NCBI RefSeq assembly: GCF_001434705.1
Contig: NZ_AZDJ01000001.1
Location: forward strand, 206,122 to 270,121
Direction of reading: 5' to 3'
DNA from: Lacticaseibacillus nasuensis JCM 17158
GTDB lineage: Bacteria > Bacillota > Bacilli > Lactobacillales > Lactobacillaceae
Length of the DNA stretch: 64,000 nucleotides
Part shown: one piece after another, positions 44,775 to 54,834 of the stretch
Position numbering within the stretch: position 1 is the first letter of the stretch
Layout: every line of letters begins with the position of its first letter
Notes under the pieces: model-generated
The model's database searches: none
The model's input: the letters and a program-made list of their open reading frames with translations, nothing else
Told to the model about the DNA's origin: nothing
Position numbers and translations under genes: made by a program

Positions 44775-45995
44775 ATGTCTAAAGAAATGATTGAAGCCTT
44801 AGACGCGCTTGAGCGGGAAAAAGGCGTCAAGAAGGAAGTCGTCATCGAAGCGCTGGAAGCAGCCTTGGAGTCGGCCTACAAGCGCAACTACAACCAAGCG
44901 CAAAACGTTGAAGTCCAATTCGACCAAGAAAAAGGCGACATCCACGTGTTTGCGGTGAAGGAAGTCACGGAGCAAGTCTTCGACTCCCGGCTGGAAGTGA
45001 GCTTAAAGGATGCCTTGGCCTTGAATCGCGCCTATGAAATCGGCGACGAGATTCGCTTCGAGGTCACCCCGAAGGACTTTGGCCGCATCGCGGCGCAAAC
45101 GGCCAAGCAGGTCATCATGCAGCGCGTGCGCGAGGCGGAACGCGCCATCGTGTACGACGAGTACTCCCAATACGAGAACGAAATCATGATGGGCGAAGTC
45201 GAGCGGCGCGATAACAAGTTTATCTACGTCAACCTCGGCAAGATCGAAGCCGTTTTGGGCCGCCAGGATCAAATGCCTAACGAGCACTACGAACCGCATG
45301 ACAAGATCAAGGTGTTTGTGTCCAAGGTCGAAAACACCAGCAAGGGCCCGCAAGTCTTCGTGTCGCGGACGAATCCTGGATTGGTCAAGCGTCTGTTTGA
45401 ACAAGAAGTCCCGGAAATCTATGATGGGGTGGTCGAAATTGCGGGGATTGCCCGTGAAGCCGGCGATCGCACCAAGATTGCCGTACGCTCGACCAATGCC
45501 AACGTCGATGCGGTCGGTACCGCCGTTGGGCCGAAGGGGTCCCGCGTCCAGAAAGTCGTCAACGAGTTATCCGGCGAAAACATGGATGTCGTGCAATGGG
45601 AAGAAGACCCGGTGGATTATATCGCCAACGCCTTGAACCCGGCGCAAGTCATCGCCGTGCAGTTCAACGACGAAGACAACGACCGCTCCTGCACGGTGAT
45701 CGTCCCAGATTACCAGCTGTCCTTGGCCATTGGGAAAAAGGGGCAAAACGCCCGGCTCGCGGCCAAGCTTACCGGCTATAAAATCGACATCAAGCCAGAG
45801 TCTGAAGTCGAATTCGTCGACGATGACGAGCTGGAAGAAGCCGACGAAGCCGTGCTAGGCGACGAAGCAGCAGACGATACCGCAGCTGACGCGGCAACGC
45901 CAGAAGCGGCAGCACCGACTGAGGATGCCGATGAAGCTGCTGATTCGGCTGCGCCTGCCGAGCAACCCACCACACCGGATGCCACGGAGGAATAA
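44775..45995 (+). CDS. nusA: Transcription factor NusA
   Basis: 406 residues: an N-terminal RNA-polymerase-binding domain (EMIEALDALEREKGVKKEVVIEALEAAL), an S1 domain around 130-200, and two KH domains (VGTAVGPKGSRVQKVVNEL; LAIGKKGQNARLAAKLTGY). The acidic Ala-rich tail is typical of lactobacilli. It modulates pausing and termination. ATGs at 44769 and 44775; GAGGA spacing favours the second. Confidence 0.97.
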   Translation: MSKEMIEALDALEREKGVKKEVVIEALEAALESAYKRNYNQAQNVEVQFDQEKGDIHVFAVKEVTEQVFDSRLEVSLKDALALNRAYEIGDEIRFEVTPKDFGRIAAQTAKQVIMQRVREAERAIVYDEYSQYENEIMMGEVERRDNKFIYVNLGKIEAVLGRQDQMPNEHYEPHDKIKVFVSKVENTSKGPQVFVSRTNPGLVKRLFEQEVPEIYDGVVEIAGIAREAGDRTKIAVRSTNANVDAVGTAVGPKGSRVQKVVNELSGENMDVVQWEEDPVDYIANALNPAQVIAVQFNDEDNDRSCTVIVPDYQLSLAIGKKGQNARLAAKLTGYKIDIKPESEVEFVDDDELEEADEAVLGDEAADDTAADAATPEAAAPTEDADEAADSAAPAEQPTTPDATEE

Positions 45996-45998
45996 GCC

Positions 45999-46298
45999 GT
46001 GAAACAACGAAAGATTCCAATGCGCAAGGATTTATTGACCGGGGAGATGCATCCCAAAAAGGAAATGGTGCGGATCGTCAAGAATGCCGATGACACCGTG
46101 GCTATCGACCCGACCGGTAAGGCGGCAGGGCGCGGCGCTTATGTGGCGCTGGACCCGGCTGCGGTGAAGCAGGCTAAAGGCAAGGGCATCATCGAAAAGG
46201 CGTTTAGCCTGAAGGTGCCAGCCGAGTTTTACGACGAGCTGTTTGCCTATGTCGATCACCAAAAGGCCCGCCAAGAACTGTTTGGGCAGAAGCAATGA
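45999..46298 (+). CDS. ylxR: YlxR (RNase P modulator RnpM)
   Basis: 99 residues from a GTG start, 3 nt after nusA, with GGAGG inside the nusA end. The YlxR signature is present: RKIPMRKDLLTGEMHPKKEMVRIV and GKAAGRGAYVALD. Bacillus YlxR has been described as a nucleoid-associated protein and as an RNase P modulator. It overlaps ylxQ by 4 nt. Confidence 0.93.
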   Translation: MKQRKIPMRKDLLTGEMHPKKEMVRIVKNADDTVAIDPTGKAAGRGAYVALDPAAVKQAKGKGIIEKAFSLKVPAEFYDELFAYVDHQKARQELFGQKQ

Positions 46299-46597
46299 CG
46301 CCAATTCAGCAAGCCGAGCAATTGCTTGGCCTCGCCCGGCGTGCCGGCAAGTTGACGACCGGTGAGGGGTTTGTCCTCACCGCGATCCGCGACGGTAGCG
46401 CTAAGCTAGTCATGTTGGCCAGCGATACGGCGAAAAATACAACCAAAACAATCAGTGATAAAAGTAGCTTTTATGAGGTGCCGCTGTCCACGGCCCTCAC
46501 CCGCGACCAACTGTCCAACGCCATCGGAGCGTTGCGGTCGGTGGTCGCGGTAACCGATTCGGGCTTCGCCAAGAAGCTCATAAAGCTGCTCACCTAA
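46295..46597 (+). CDS. ylxQ: L7Ae-family protein YlxQ
   Basis: 100 residues with an L7Ae/L30e-type RNA-binding fold: LLGLARRAGKLTTGEGFVLTAIRDGSAKLVMLASDTAKNTTKTI and the AIGALRSVVAVTDSGFAKKL end. It probably binds kink-turn-like RNA, partner unknown. ATGA overlap with ylxR. infB follows after 21 nt. Confidence 0.93.
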   Translation: MTPIQQAEQLLGLARRAGKLTTGEGFVLTAIRDGSAKLVMLASDTAKNTTKTISDKSSFYEVPLSTALTRDQLSNAIGALRSVVAVTDSGFAKKLIKLLT

Positions 46598-46618
46598 TCT
46601 AAATGGGAGCGTGATGAT

Positions 46619-49426
46619 ATGGGCAAAAAACGAGTCTATGAATTTGCCAAGGAACTCAATGTCACCAGTAAGGAAGTCCTGGCGGTCGCCAAGGACCAAG
46701 GCATCAAGTTTAAAAACCACATGGCGTCGATTGACGACGCGCAAATGACAACAATCCAACAGGCGATGAAGAAGCGTGCTGGCGCCAAGCCAGCCGCTAA
46801 ATCCGCTGCGAAACCTGCCGCCAAGGCCGTGAGTGAAACAAAGCCGGCTACCAAGCCAGCAACCGCAGCTAAGGCTGCAGAACCTGCTAAGGCTGCAGAA
46901 CCGACAAAGCCAGCAGAACCTGCTAAGGCCGAAACCAAGCCTGCCGAACCGGCCAAGGCCGAAGCTAAGCCGACGGAGCCGGCTAAGGACTTAAAGCCAG
47001 GCACGCATCACACGGTGCAAAAAACCGCGGACGGTAAGACGAAGATCAGTAAGTCTGCGATTCGCCGGCCGCACAACACGCAGGCGCCAGGCAATCGCCG
47101 CCCTGGAACGCAAGGCCAAAACCGCACCAACGGCGGCCAAGCGCGGCCCGGTCAGCAGCGGTCTGGTCAACAGCGCAGTAGCCAACCGCGGGCAGAGGGT
47201 AATCGGACCGATTCCCGTAATAACAATCGCGGCAATGGCCGCTTCGAGCGTCGCAATTCGCTCGGCAACGTGGGTCCGGCCCCGATGCCACGCGCAGGTC
47301 GGCGGACGCAAGCCAATGGTAATCCGCGGCCAGTTGCTGGCAATGATGACAAGTTCATCCAGGAGTTGAAGGCGAAGCAGCAGCGCAAGGAAGAACGCGC
47401 CGCAGCGCCCCGTCCGGCGGTCCAAAAGCCGGTCGCTAAGCCAGCTGCGCCGGCCCCGACGCCGAGTCGAGCCACGCCGGCAGCGGCGAAACCAGCTGCT
47501 TCTGCGAATGCCTCCAGTCGCCGGCGCAACACACCGAACAGCAATCAATTCGGGAACAGCCGCTACGGGACTGGCAGTCGGTTTAATAACCGGCGCAACA
47601 AGAAGAACCGCCGGCAACAACAAAGTCAGCCGAAAAAGGAAATGCCGCAGCGCAAGGAGCGTCCATTGCCAGATAAACTGATCTATACGGTCGGGATGAA
47701 TGCCCAGGATCTGGGTAAAATCTTGCACCGCGAGCCAGCCGAAATCATCAAGAAGCTCTTCATGCTTGGCATCATGGTGAACCAGAACCAAAGTCTCGAC
47801 AAGGATACCATCGAATTGGTTGCGACCGATTATGGCATCGATGCCGAGGAAAAAGTCGAACAAGATATTGCCGATATCGATACGCTTTACGAAGCAGAAA
47901 CCGGCAATACGGAGCACCTTGCCCCACGGCCGCCAGTTGTGACCATCATGGGCCACGTTGACCACGGGAAGACGACGCTGTTGGATAAGCTGCGTCACAC
48001 GCACGTAACTGAAGGCGAAGCCGGTGGGATTACCCAGCACATCGGGGCCTACCAGGTGCGCTTGAACGACCGCTTGATCACCTTCCTGGATACGCCAGGG
48101 CATGCGGCCTTTACCAACATGCGGGCGCGTGGTGCGGACATCACCGACATCATCATTTTGGTCGTTGCGGCCGATGATGGCGTAATGCCACAGACCATCG
48201 AAGCGATCAACCACGCCAAGGCAGCCAATGCGCCGATCATCGTCGCAGTCAACAAAATTGATAAGCCAGGCGCCAACCCGAACCACGTCATGGAGCAATT
48301 GGCGGAATACCAACTGATTCCAGAAGCATGGGGCGGCGAGACGATTTTCGTCGAGATTTCGGCCAAGTTTGGCAAGAATATCGACGAACTCTTGGAAATG
48401 ATTTTGTTGGAAGCCGACGTCCTCGAACTCAAGGCCAACCCTGAGCAAAAGGCGATTGGGACCGTCATCGAAGCCCGGTTGGACAAGGGCCGCGGCCCTG
48501 TCACCACCGTGTTGGTGCAACAAGGAACGCTGCGGGTCGGCGATCCAATCGTGGTCGGCAATACCTTCGGCCGCGTGCGGACGATGACCAACGATCGCGG
48601 CCGGCGGGTCAAGGAGGCCAAGCCTTCTGCGCCAGTCGAAATTACCGGCTTGAACGACGTGCCACAATCCGCCGATAAGTTTGTCGTCTTTGACGATGAA
48701 AAATCTGCGCGTGCGGCCGGTGAAGAACGCGCCAAGCGGGCCTTGGACAAGGAACGTCAGCAGACCAATCACGTGACGCTGGACAACTTGTTTGAAACGA
48801 TGAAGGAAGGTCAACTCAAAGAAGTTGACGTCATCATCAAGGCTGACGTGCAAGGCTCCGTTGAAGCCTTGGCTAACTCGCTGAACAAGATTGAAGTCGA
48901 AGGCGTGCGGGTCAACATCATTCACCAAGCCGTTGGGGCCATCAACGAAAGTGACGTCACGCTGGCCAGCGCCAGCAACGCGATCATTATCGGCTTCAAC
49001 GTTCGGCCAACGGCGCAAGCCAAGCAACAAGCCGACGCCGAGAATGTGGACATTCGCCTGCACCGCGTCATTTACAAGGCGATTGAAGAAATCGAAAGCG
49101 CGATGAAGGGGATGCTCGAGCCGACCTATGAAGAAAAGGTCACCGGCTCCATCACCGTTCGCGAAACGATTCCGGTTTCCAAGATTGGGACCGTGGTCGG
49201 CGGCTTCGTCGACACCGGCTTCATCACCCGCGACAGCAAGGTCCGCTTGATTCGCGATGGCATCGTCATTCACGAAGGCGAGCTGGGTTCCCTGCGGCGC
49301 TTCAAGGATGACGTCAAGGAAGTCCGTCAAGGCTTTGAACTTGGTTTGACCATCGAAGGCTACAACGACATCAAGGTCGACGATCAAATCGAGGCCTACC
49401 AAATGGAAGAAGTGCCAGTCAAATAA
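46619..49426 (+). CDS. infB: Translation initiation factor IF-2
   Basis: 935 residues. The N-terminal IF2N helix ([31 protein letters not shown]) is followed by a long low-complexity region with imperfect AEPAKAE/KPAEPAK repeats and then Arg/Asn/Gln-rich stretches. A second IF2N-like segment lies near 355-420. The GTPase domain starts near residue 440 with G1 [16 protein letters not shown] and NKID. Domains II-IV follow and bind fMet-tRNA. GGGAGCGTGATGAT precedes the ATG. Confidence 0.98.
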   Translation: MGKKRVYEFAKELNVTSKEVLAVAKDQGIKFKNHMASIDDAQMTTIQQAMKKRAGAKPAAKSAAKPAAKAVSETKPATKPATAAKAAEPAKAAEPTKPAEPAKAETKPAEPAKAEAKPTEPAKDLKPGTHHTVQKTADGKTKISKSAIRRPHNTQAPGNRRPGTQGQNRTNGGQARPGQQRSGQQRSSQPRAEGNRTDSRNNNRGNGRFERRNSLGNVGPAPMPRAGRRTQANGNPRPVAGNDDKFIQELKAKQQRKEERAAAPRPAVQKPVAKPAAPAPTPSRATPAAAKPAASANASSRRRNTPNSNQFGNSRYGTGSRFNNRRNKKNRRQQQSQPKKEMPQRKERPLPDKLIYTVGMNAQDLGKILHREPAEIIKKLFMLGIMVNQNQSLDKDTIELVATDYGIDAEEKVEQDIADIDTLYEAETGNTEHLAPRPPVVTIMGHVDHGKTTLLDKLRHTHVTEGEAGGITQHIGAYQVRLNDRLITFLDTPGHAAFTNMRARGADITDIIILVVAADDGVMPQTIEAINHAKAANAPIIVAVNKIDKPGANPNHVMEQLAEYQLIPEAWGGETIFVEISAKFGKNIDELLEMILLEADVLELKANPEQKAIGTVIEARLDKGRGPVTTVLVQQGTLRVGDPIVVGNTFGRVRTMTNDRGRRVKEAKPSAPVEITGLNDVPQSADKFVVFDDEKSARAAGEERAKRALDKERQQTNHVTLDNLFETMKEGQLKEVDVIIKADVQGSVEALANSLNKIEVEGVRVNIIHQAVGAINESDVTLASASNAIIIGFNVRPTAQAKQQADAENVDIRLHRVIYKAIEEIESAMKGMLEPTYEEKVTGSITVRETIPVSKIGTVVGGFVDTGFITRDSKVRLIRDGIVIHEGELGSLRRFKDDVKEVRQGFELGLTIEGYNDIKVDDQIEAYQMEEVPVK

Positions 49427-49474
49427 GACGTGTTCGCTGGCCCTGGTGGCGAGCAGGCACAGTTGGAGGCAATC

Positions 49475-49822
49475 ATGAAACATCGCATTGGTCGGGTAGA
49501 AACCCAACTGCAACGCGAAATCGACGACATCTTGTTGAAAGATGTCAACGACCCGCGGACCAAGGGTGTGACCATTACCGGCGTGAAGTTGACCGGTGAC
49601 TTGCAACAAGCCACGGCTTACTTCAGCATTTTAAGCGATGACCCCAAGGCCATCGCCGACACGCAAGCCGGGTTGGACAAAGCAACGGGCATGATTCGTC
49701 GCGAAGTGGGGCAGCGCATCAAGCTGTTCAAAACACCCGAGTTACAGTTTAAGCAAGACCAGTCCGTTCAGTATGGCGCACACATCGACCAGCTCTTGGC
49801 CGACATGCGCAAGCAGGACTAG
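49475..49822 (+). CDS. rbfA: Ribosome-binding factor A
   Basis: 115 residues. KH-like 30S assembly factor: HRIGRVETQLQREIDDILLKDVNDPR, GVTITGVKLTGDLQQATAYFSIL and the LFKTPELQFKQDQSVQYGAHIDQLL end. The ATG at 49475 follows TTGGAGGCAATC. An upstream in-frame start at 49430 has no ribosome site. Last gene of the operon. Confidence 0.97.
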   Translation: MKHRIGRVETQLQREIDDILLKDVNDPRTKGVTITGVKLTGDLQQATAYFSILSDDPKAIADTQAGLDKATGMIRREVGQRIKLFKTPELQFKQDQSVQYGAHIDQLLADMRKQD

Positions 49823-49826
49823 CATT

Positions 49827-49854
49827 AGCGCGGCGATTCGCCGCGCTTTTTTGT
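49827..49854 (+). terminator. Terminator after rbfA
   Basis: AGCGCGGCGA and TCGCCGCGCT face each other, followed by a T-run. Confidence 0.94.
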
Positions 49855-49892
49855 TGCCGAAAATCTGGCCTGCGAGGCTGCAGGCAAAACGG

Positions 49893-49898
49893 TATAAT
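49893..49898 (+). promoter_or_regulatory. -10 element of truB-ribF-hemW
   Basis: Consensus TATAAT, 34 nt before truB. The -35 region is poor. Confidence 0.6.
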
Positions 49899-49931
49899 AA
49901 CTAGGTTAAGACTGCAGAAACGGAGACCACC

Positions 49932-50852
49932 ATGGAGTTAGATGGCATTTTACCCGTATATAAACCCGTCGGCATTACCAGTGCCGGCGTCGTCAGCCAA
50001 GTGCGCCGCTTGTTGCACATGCGCAAGGTTGGCCATTCTGGTACCCTCGATCCCAATGTCGATGGCGTCTTGCCCATTGCCCTGGGCGCGGCAACCAAGG
50101 CGGTGCCGGCGCTGATGAGCCTCGGCAAAACTTACACCGGTGAAGTGACGTTGGGTTTTGCCACGGAAACTGAAGACCTTGACGGCGCTGAGGTGGCGCG
50201 GCAAGCGTTGGCTGAACCATTCTCCGAAGCGGCGTTACTGGCCGGCATGCAACAGCTCACCGGCACGATCACCCAGGTGCCGCCGATGTACTCGGCGGTG
50301 AAGGTCAACGGCCGGCGCCTGTACGAATACGCGCGTAATGGCGAAACCGTCGAGCGCCCCAGCCGCACAGCCACGGTGTACGAGTTTGTGCCCACGGCGG
50401 CCAGTCAATTCGATGTCGAAAGTGGCACGCAGCGGCTGCAGTTTTCCGCGACGGTGTCCAAGGGGACCTACATCCGCACGCTGGCCGTCGACCTCGGGCG
50501 CGTGCTCGGGGTGCCGGCGGTAATGAGCCAGCTGACGCGGGTGGCCAGCGGGGGCTTCACCTTGGCCGACACGCTGGATTTACGCGACCTCACGCCGACC
50601 ACCGCGCCGGCTGCCGTGCTCGCCCATTTGCGGCCGATTGAGGCGGCGTATCCGGACTTGCCGCTCGTCGCGCTCACAGACGCGCAATGGGCGCAGGTAC
50701 AAAATGGCGTCGGCCTCACGTTGCCGACCACGGTCCCACAGGTCGGGTTGTGTGAGCAAGGGACTTTAAAGGCCATCTATGCGCGACAAGGCGAGCTGTA
50801 TCGTCCGGCCGTGATGTTCTTAGCTAATCAAGGAGTGACACGTAACTCATGA
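49932..50852 (+). CDS. truB: tRNA pseudouridine(55) synthase TruB
   Basis: 306 residues. It makes the T-loop pseudouridine. Starts MELDGILPVYKPVGITSAGVV, with the catalytic Asp in GHSGTLDPNVDGVL (Asp 40), then YSAVKVNGRRLYEYARNG and SKGTYIRTLAVDLG. A C-terminal PUA-like extension is present. The ATG follows CGGAGACCACC. ATGA overlap with ribF. Confidence 0.97.
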   Translation: MELDGILPVYKPVGITSAGVVSQVRRLLHMRKVGHSGTLDPNVDGVLPIALGAATKAVPALMSLGKTYTGEVTLGFATETEDLDGAEVARQALAEPFSEAALLAGMQQLTGTITQVPPMYSAVKVNGRRLYEYARNGETVERPSRTATVYEFVPTAASQFDVESGTQRLQFSATVSKGTYIRTLAVDLGRVLGVPAVMSQLTRVASGGFTLADTLDLRDLTPTTAPAAVLAHLRPIEAAYPDLPLVALTDAQWAQVQNGVGLTLPTTVPQVGLCEQGTLKAIYARQGELYRPAVMFLANQGVTRNS

Positions 50853-51793
50853 AAGTAATCGATATTCAACCCCCGTTGCAAGCCAGTCAAGTGTCCCAGC
50901 AGCCCATCGTGTTGGCGCTGGGGTTCTTCGATGGCGTTCACCGTGGCCACCAGCAAGTCCTGGCAGCCGCGCGCCAGGCCGCTGACGCCCGCGGATTGCA
51001 GCTGGCGGCGATGACCTTTGACGTGCATCCTGCCGTCATTTACCGCCACGTGCCGGCTGCCTCGGTGAAATATTTGACGACCCCTGCGCGCAAGGCCGAA
51101 TTGATGGCGCAGTTTGGAGTCGATCTCCTGTACATTGTGCACTTTACGCCGGCGTTTGCCGCGCTGTCCCCGCAGGCCTTTGTCGATGATTACTTGGTGG
51201 GCCTCAACGCCGCGGTGGTGACGGCTGGGTTCGATTACACCTATGGCAAACGCGCCGTGGCCAACATGGATACGTTGCCGCAATACGCCAAGGGCCGCTT
51301 TGAGATTATCACGGTGCCGGCGCTGACGGCTGCCGAGGGCAAGGTGTCCTCCAGTCATATTCGCGCCGCCTTGGACGCCGGCGACATCGATGCGGCCAAC
51401 GCCGACCTCGGGTATCGCTACCGCACCACCGGGATCGTGGTGCACGGCGAGGCGCGTGGGCGGACCCTTGGGTTTCGCACCGCCAATATCGACACCCCAA
51501 GCGCCGAGCGGCTGCCGGGCATCGGGATCTACGCCGTCCGCATGCTGGTGAATGGTCAGTGGGTCGACGGCATGGCCTCGGTGGGACGCAACGTGACGTT
51601 TGGGGCGAATCGGCCGGTGACGCTGGAAATCAACCTGTTTGATTTTGACGCGGACATTTATGGGGCGGCGGTGGTCGTCGAATGGTATCACTACCTGCGC
51701 GGCGAGGTTAAATTCGCCGGTGCGCAGGCCCTGGTCGCCCAGCTGCACCGCGATCAGGCCAATTCGCAGGCGTACTTTAAGGAGCTGAGCTAA
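50849..51793 (+). CDS. ribF: Bifunctional riboflavin kinase/FMN adenylyltransferase
   Basis: Converts riboflavin to FMN and FAD. 314 residues. The N-terminal nucleotidyltransferase has ALGFFDGVHRGHQ and SSSHIRAALDAGDI. The C-terminal riboflavin kinase has GRTLGFRTANID, GIYAVRM, and the ENLFDFDADIYG-type NLFDFDADIYG. It overlaps truB by 4 nt and is one nucleotide from hemW. Confidence 0.96.
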   Translation: MKVIDIQPPLQASQVSQQPIVLALGFFDGVHRGHQQVLAAARQAADARGLQLAAMTFDVHPAVIYRHVPAASVKYLTTPARKAELMAQFGVDLLYIVHFTPAFAALSPQAFVDDYLVGLNAAVVTAGFDYTYGKRAVANMDTLPQYAKGRFEIITVPALTAAEGKVSSSHIRAALDAGDIDAANADLGYRYRTTGIVVHGEARGRTLGFRTANIDTPSAERLPGIGIYAVRMLVNGQWVDGMASVGRNVTFGANRPVTLEINLFDFDADIYGAAVVVEWYHYLRGEVKFAGAQALVAQLHRDQANSQAYFKELS

Positions 51794-51794
51794 C

Positions 51795-52943
51795 ATGGCC
51801 GGAGCCTATGTGCATATTCCGTTTTGTAGCCATATTTGTTACTACTGCGATTTTAATAAGGTGTTTATCGATGGCCAGCCGGTGGATGAATACGTCGACC
51901 GGCTGATTCAAGAGATGCACATGGTGATGGCCGCCCACCCCGACGAGCCGATTGAAACGGTGTACATTGGCGGCGGCACGCCCACGGCGCTGAGCGCCGC
52001 GCAGCTTGACCGCTTGTGCCAAGGCATCCGCCGCGAGCTCAACTTTACCAGCGGCGAATTTACCGTCGAGGCCAATCCAAATGATCTGCTGGGCACCGAC
52101 AAGTTGGCCGCGTTGAAGGCCAATGGGGTGACCCGCTTGTCCATCGGCGTGCAGTCATTTGACGACGAGATTCTCAAGCGCATCGGCCGCACGCATACGG
52201 TGGCCGATGTGTTGGCCGCCATAAAAAATGCGCGCGCCGCCGGGTTTGATAATCTATCCATCGACCTGATTTTCCGCCTGCCAGGGCAAAGTCGCGACAA
52301 GTTTCTGGATAGCCTGCACCAGGCGCTGGCCTTAGATCTACCGCATTATTCGACGTACTCGCTGATTCTCGAGCGCAAGACGGTGTTTTATAACATGATG
52401 CGCCAAGGCCGATTGCACCTGCCTAGCCAAGACGTCGAAGCCGACATGTACCAAGACGCCATCGACTTGATGGCGGCTAATGGCCGCCAGCAATACGAGA
52501 TCTCTAACTTTGCCGTGCCGGGTTACGAGTGTCGCCACAACTTGTTGTATTGGCAAAACGCGCATTATTTTGGCTTCGGCGCCGGCGCGTTCGGCTATAT
52601 CGGGCGCGACCGCTACCACAACTTTGGGCCGATTCAACAATACTTGCAGCCCCTGCGTGAAGGTCACGTGCCGGTGATCGAGCATCACCTGGTGCCGCTG
52701 ACGGAACAAATGGAGGAAGAGCTGTTTCTCGGCTTGCGCACCAACGCCGGCGTGAGCCGTCAGCGGTTCAAACAGCGCTATGCGTTGACGCTCGACCAAG
52801 TCTATGGGCCGGTGGTGCGTCAGTTGGTGGCGCGCGGGTTGTTAGCCGACGACGGCGAGCACCTGACGCTCACCGAGCAAGGCAAGCAATTGGGCAACGA
52901 GGTGTTTGAAGAATTTCTGATTACTGAACCGTTGGTAGACTAG
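51795..52943 (+). CDS. hemW: HemW-like radical SAM protein
   Basis: 382 residues. The radical-SAM cysteine motif is CSHICYYC (CX3CX2C), followed by Asp-Phe where true HemN has a fourth cysteine. IETVYIGGGTPTALS and LSIGVQSFDDEILKRIGRTH are further family blocks. HemW is a heme-binding chaperone rather than the coproporphyrinogen oxidase it is often called. The start lies one nucleotide after ribF with AAGGAGCTGAG upstream. No heme synthesis gene is seen nearby. Confidence 0.9.
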   Translation: MAGAYVHIPFCSHICYYCDFNKVFIDGQPVDEYVDRLIQEMHMVMAAHPDEPIETVYIGGGTPTALSAAQLDRLCQGIRRELNFTSGEFTVEANPNDLLGTDKLAALKANGVTRLSIGVQSFDDEILKRIGRTHTVADVLAAIKNARAAGFDNLSIDLIFRLPGQSRDKFLDSLHQALALDLPHYSTYSLILERKTVFYNMMRQGRLHLPSQDVEADMYQDAIDLMAANGRQQYEISNFAVPGYECRHNLLYWQNAHYFGFGAGAFGYIGRDRYHNFGPIQQYLQPLREGHVPVIEHHLVPLTEQMEEELFLGLRTNAGVSRQRFKQRYALTLDQVYGPVVRQLVARGLLADDGEHLTLTEQGKQLGNEVFEEFLITEPLVD

Positions 52944-52973
52944 GTCCTCCGCCCGATTATTAGCAACCACGTA

Positions 52974-53002
52974 TTGACTTTGCTAATGGTCGTTGGTATA
53001 TT
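52974..53002 (+). promoter_or_regulatory. hrcA operon promoter
   Basis: TTGACT and TATATT separated by 17 nt, with TGG before the -10 box. CIRCE lies directly downstream. Confidence 0.9.
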
Positions 53003-53013
53003 AAATAGTGTTG

Positions 53014-53040
53014 TTAGCACTCAAGAATTAAGAGTGCTAA
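53014..53040 (+). promoter_or_regulatory. CIRCE operator
   Basis: Perfect TTAGCACTC-N9-GAGTGCTAA, the binding site of the HrcA repressor, placed at the start of the hrcA transcript. This gives heat-inducible autoregulation. Confidence 0.98.
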
Positions 53041-53065
53041 AATTGCGCAGTGAGGAGGTGGCATC

Positions 53066-54112
53066 ATGCTCACAAAGCGCCAGCTACTCATTTTAAAAGA
53101 GATCATTCGCTCGTATACCGAGTCCGGCACGCCGGTTGGCTCGAAGTCGTTGATGGCGTCGCTGCCGGTGCATGTTAGCTCCGCCACCATCCGCAACGAC
53201 ATGGCTGCCTTGGAAGAGGCGGGACTGATTCAAAAAACCCATAGTTCCTCCGGGCGGGTGCCGTCGACGAAGGGGTATCGGTATTACCTCGATCACCTAG
53301 TGGAACCCGCTGCTGCAACGCCGTTTGAGATTCAGGCGATTCAGCAAGGCTTCGGTGGGCATTTCTACAAGATCGACGAAATCGTCGCGCAAAGTGCGCG
53401 CATCTTGTCGAACCTAACGAATTACACCGCGTTTAGTCTCGGGCCGGAACTCGCCAACATTAAGCTCACCGGGTTTCGCCTGGTGCCGCTGGGCAACCGG
53501 CAGGTGATGGCGATTCTGGTCACCAACAACGGCAACGTCGAGAATCAGCTGTTCACCTTACCGCCTGGCGTCGCCTCCGACGAGGTGGAAAAGGCGATTC
53601 GCATCGTTAACGACCAACTCGTCGGCTTGACGCTACCGGAAGTTGCCAAGAAGTTAAACACCGATGTGCCACCGATGCTGTTCAAATACATGGATAGCCC
53701 GGATGGGTTCTTGGACATCTTCGGCAACGTGTTGCGGCAAGCGGCCTCGGAGCGGTTTTACGTCGGTGGGCGGCTGAATCTGATGGATTATCTGGATGAT
53801 TCAGACGTTGCGCGACTCAAGCGGATCTTTTCCTTGATCGACGACGACAACGGCGACATTAACCGGCTGTTAGGGCCGGTGGCCGGGACGCCAGACGTTA
53901 AGGTGCGGCTGGGGGATGAGTTGACCCCCGAGGTGCTCGGCGACCTCAGCGTAATCACCGCCAGTTATTCCGTGGGCGACCACGGTACCGGCATGATTGC
54001 CTTGCTGGGCCCGACCCAAATGCCGTATTCGAAAATGATTGGCTTGCTGGAGGCGTTCAGGCAGGAACTGGCGAAGCGCCTGACCGACTACTACAACCAT
54101 TTTGATGGATAG
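53066..54112 (+). CDS. hrcA: Heat-inducible transcription repressor HrcA
   Basis: 348 residues. The N-terminal winged helix starts [20 protein letters not shown], with [43 protein letters not shown] as the DNA-reading part. A GAF-like dimerisation domain and C-terminal helix follow. It binds CIRCE and depends on GroEL for activity. GTGAGGAGGTGG precedes the ATG. First of hrcA-grpE-dnaK-dnaJ. Confidence 0.97.
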   Translation: MLTKRQLLILKEIIRSYTESGTPVGSKSLMASLPVHVSSATIRNDMAALEEAGLIQKTHSSSGRVPSTKGYRYYLDHLVEPAAATPFEIQAIQQGFGGHFYKIDEIVAQSARILSNLTNYTAFSLGPELANIKLTGFRLVPLGNRQVMAILVTNNGNVENQLFTLPPGVASDEVEKAIRIVNDQLVGLTLPEVAKKLNTDVPPMLFKYMDSPDGFLDIFGNVLRQAASERFYVGGRLNLMDYLDDSDVARLKRIFSLIDDDNGDINRLLGPVAGTPDVKVRLGDELTPEVLGDLSVITASYSVGDHGTGMIALLGPTQMPYSKMIGLLEAFRQELAKRLTDYYNHFDG

Positions 54113-54122
54113 GAGGAACACC

Positions 54123-54698
54123 ATGGCAAAAAAACCTGAACCAAAGGCCACGGCAGAAACGCCGGCACCTGAGGAACCATCCTTGAAAGAGGAGATTCAA
54201 GCGGAAATGGCTGCCGACCTCGACGAAGAGGTCAAGCGTAGTGACGTCGACGTCGCCGCCTTGCAAAAAGAGCGCGACGACTTCGAGGACAAATATTTGC
54301 GCGCCGCCGCGGAAATTAGCAACATGAACAATCGCTTCAAAAAAGAGCGCGCCGACTTGTTGAAGTACGATGGGCAGCGGCTCGCCACGGCGGTGTTGCC
54401 GGTGATGGATAACCTGGAGCGGGCCTTGGCTGCCGATGCCGGCGACGATAACGGGGCGGCGTTGAAGAAAGGCGTCGAAATGGTGTTGAGCCACCTCGAA
54501 ACCGCCTTGAAGGACAACGCCGTCACGGAGATTGCCATCGCAAAGCAGGCTAAGTTCGACCCGACGTTGCACCAGGCTGTCCAAACCGTCGCGGCGGATA
54601 AGGATCACCCGAAGGATACCGTCGTCCAGGTGCTCCAAAAAGGCTACGAAATGAAAGGGCGCGTGTTGCGCCCGGCCATGGTGGTTGTCGCCAACTAA
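54123..54698 (+). CDS. grpE: Nucleotide exchange factor GrpE
   Basis: 191 residues: a charged N-terminus, a long coiled coil (residues about 40-90, with YLRAAAEISNMNNRFKKER), and a C-terminal beta domain with the family signature near FDPTLHQAVQTV and VLQKGYEMKGRVLRPAMVVVA. It releases ADP from DnaK. The ATG is 10 nt after hrcA, with AGGAGGAACACC as ribosome site. Confidence 0.97.
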   Translation: MAKKPEPKATAETPAPEEPSLKEEIQAEMAADLDEEVKRSDVDVAALQKERDDFEDKYLRAAAEISNMNNRFKKERADLLKYDGQRLATAVLPVMDNLERALAADAGDDNGAALKKGVEMVLSHLETALKDNAVTEIAIAKQAKFDPTLHQAVQTVAADKDHPKDTVVQVLQKGYEMKGRVLRPAMVVVAN

Positions 54699-54718
54699 TT
54701 TGAGATTAAATCACTAGG

Positions 54719-54801
54719 GTGTGCGGCGCAGAGAGCCGCCAACGTGACGGCATGACTGGTCACGTCGTCACGTTGGCGGGTTACCCGCTGCCGGCGCACA
54801 C
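54719..54801. repeat. Nested inverted repeat between grpE and dnaK
   Basis: GTGTGC/GCACAC form the outer pair. CCGCCAACGTGACG (54736-54749) and CGTCACGTTGGCGG (54766-54779) are a perfect 14-bp pair, with TGAC/GTCA nested inside. No T-run, so not a standard terminator. It could be an RNA processing or mRNA-stability element splitting the hrcA-grpE and dnaK transcripts. Confidence 0.75.
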
Positions 54802-54834
54802 GCTGACACTACAGGATAGAAGGTAGGTATAACA

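Noticed and set aside
46991-49609. 872-residue open frame on the minus strand opposite infB
   Set aside because: Third-position GC bias keeps antisense frames open. The product is low-complexity and lies wholly opposite a certain gene. The same holds for long antisense frames opposite smc, polC, dnaK and oppA.
54699-54834. Second CIRCE before dnaK
   Set aside because: The inverted repeat here has no TTAGCACTC half-sites.
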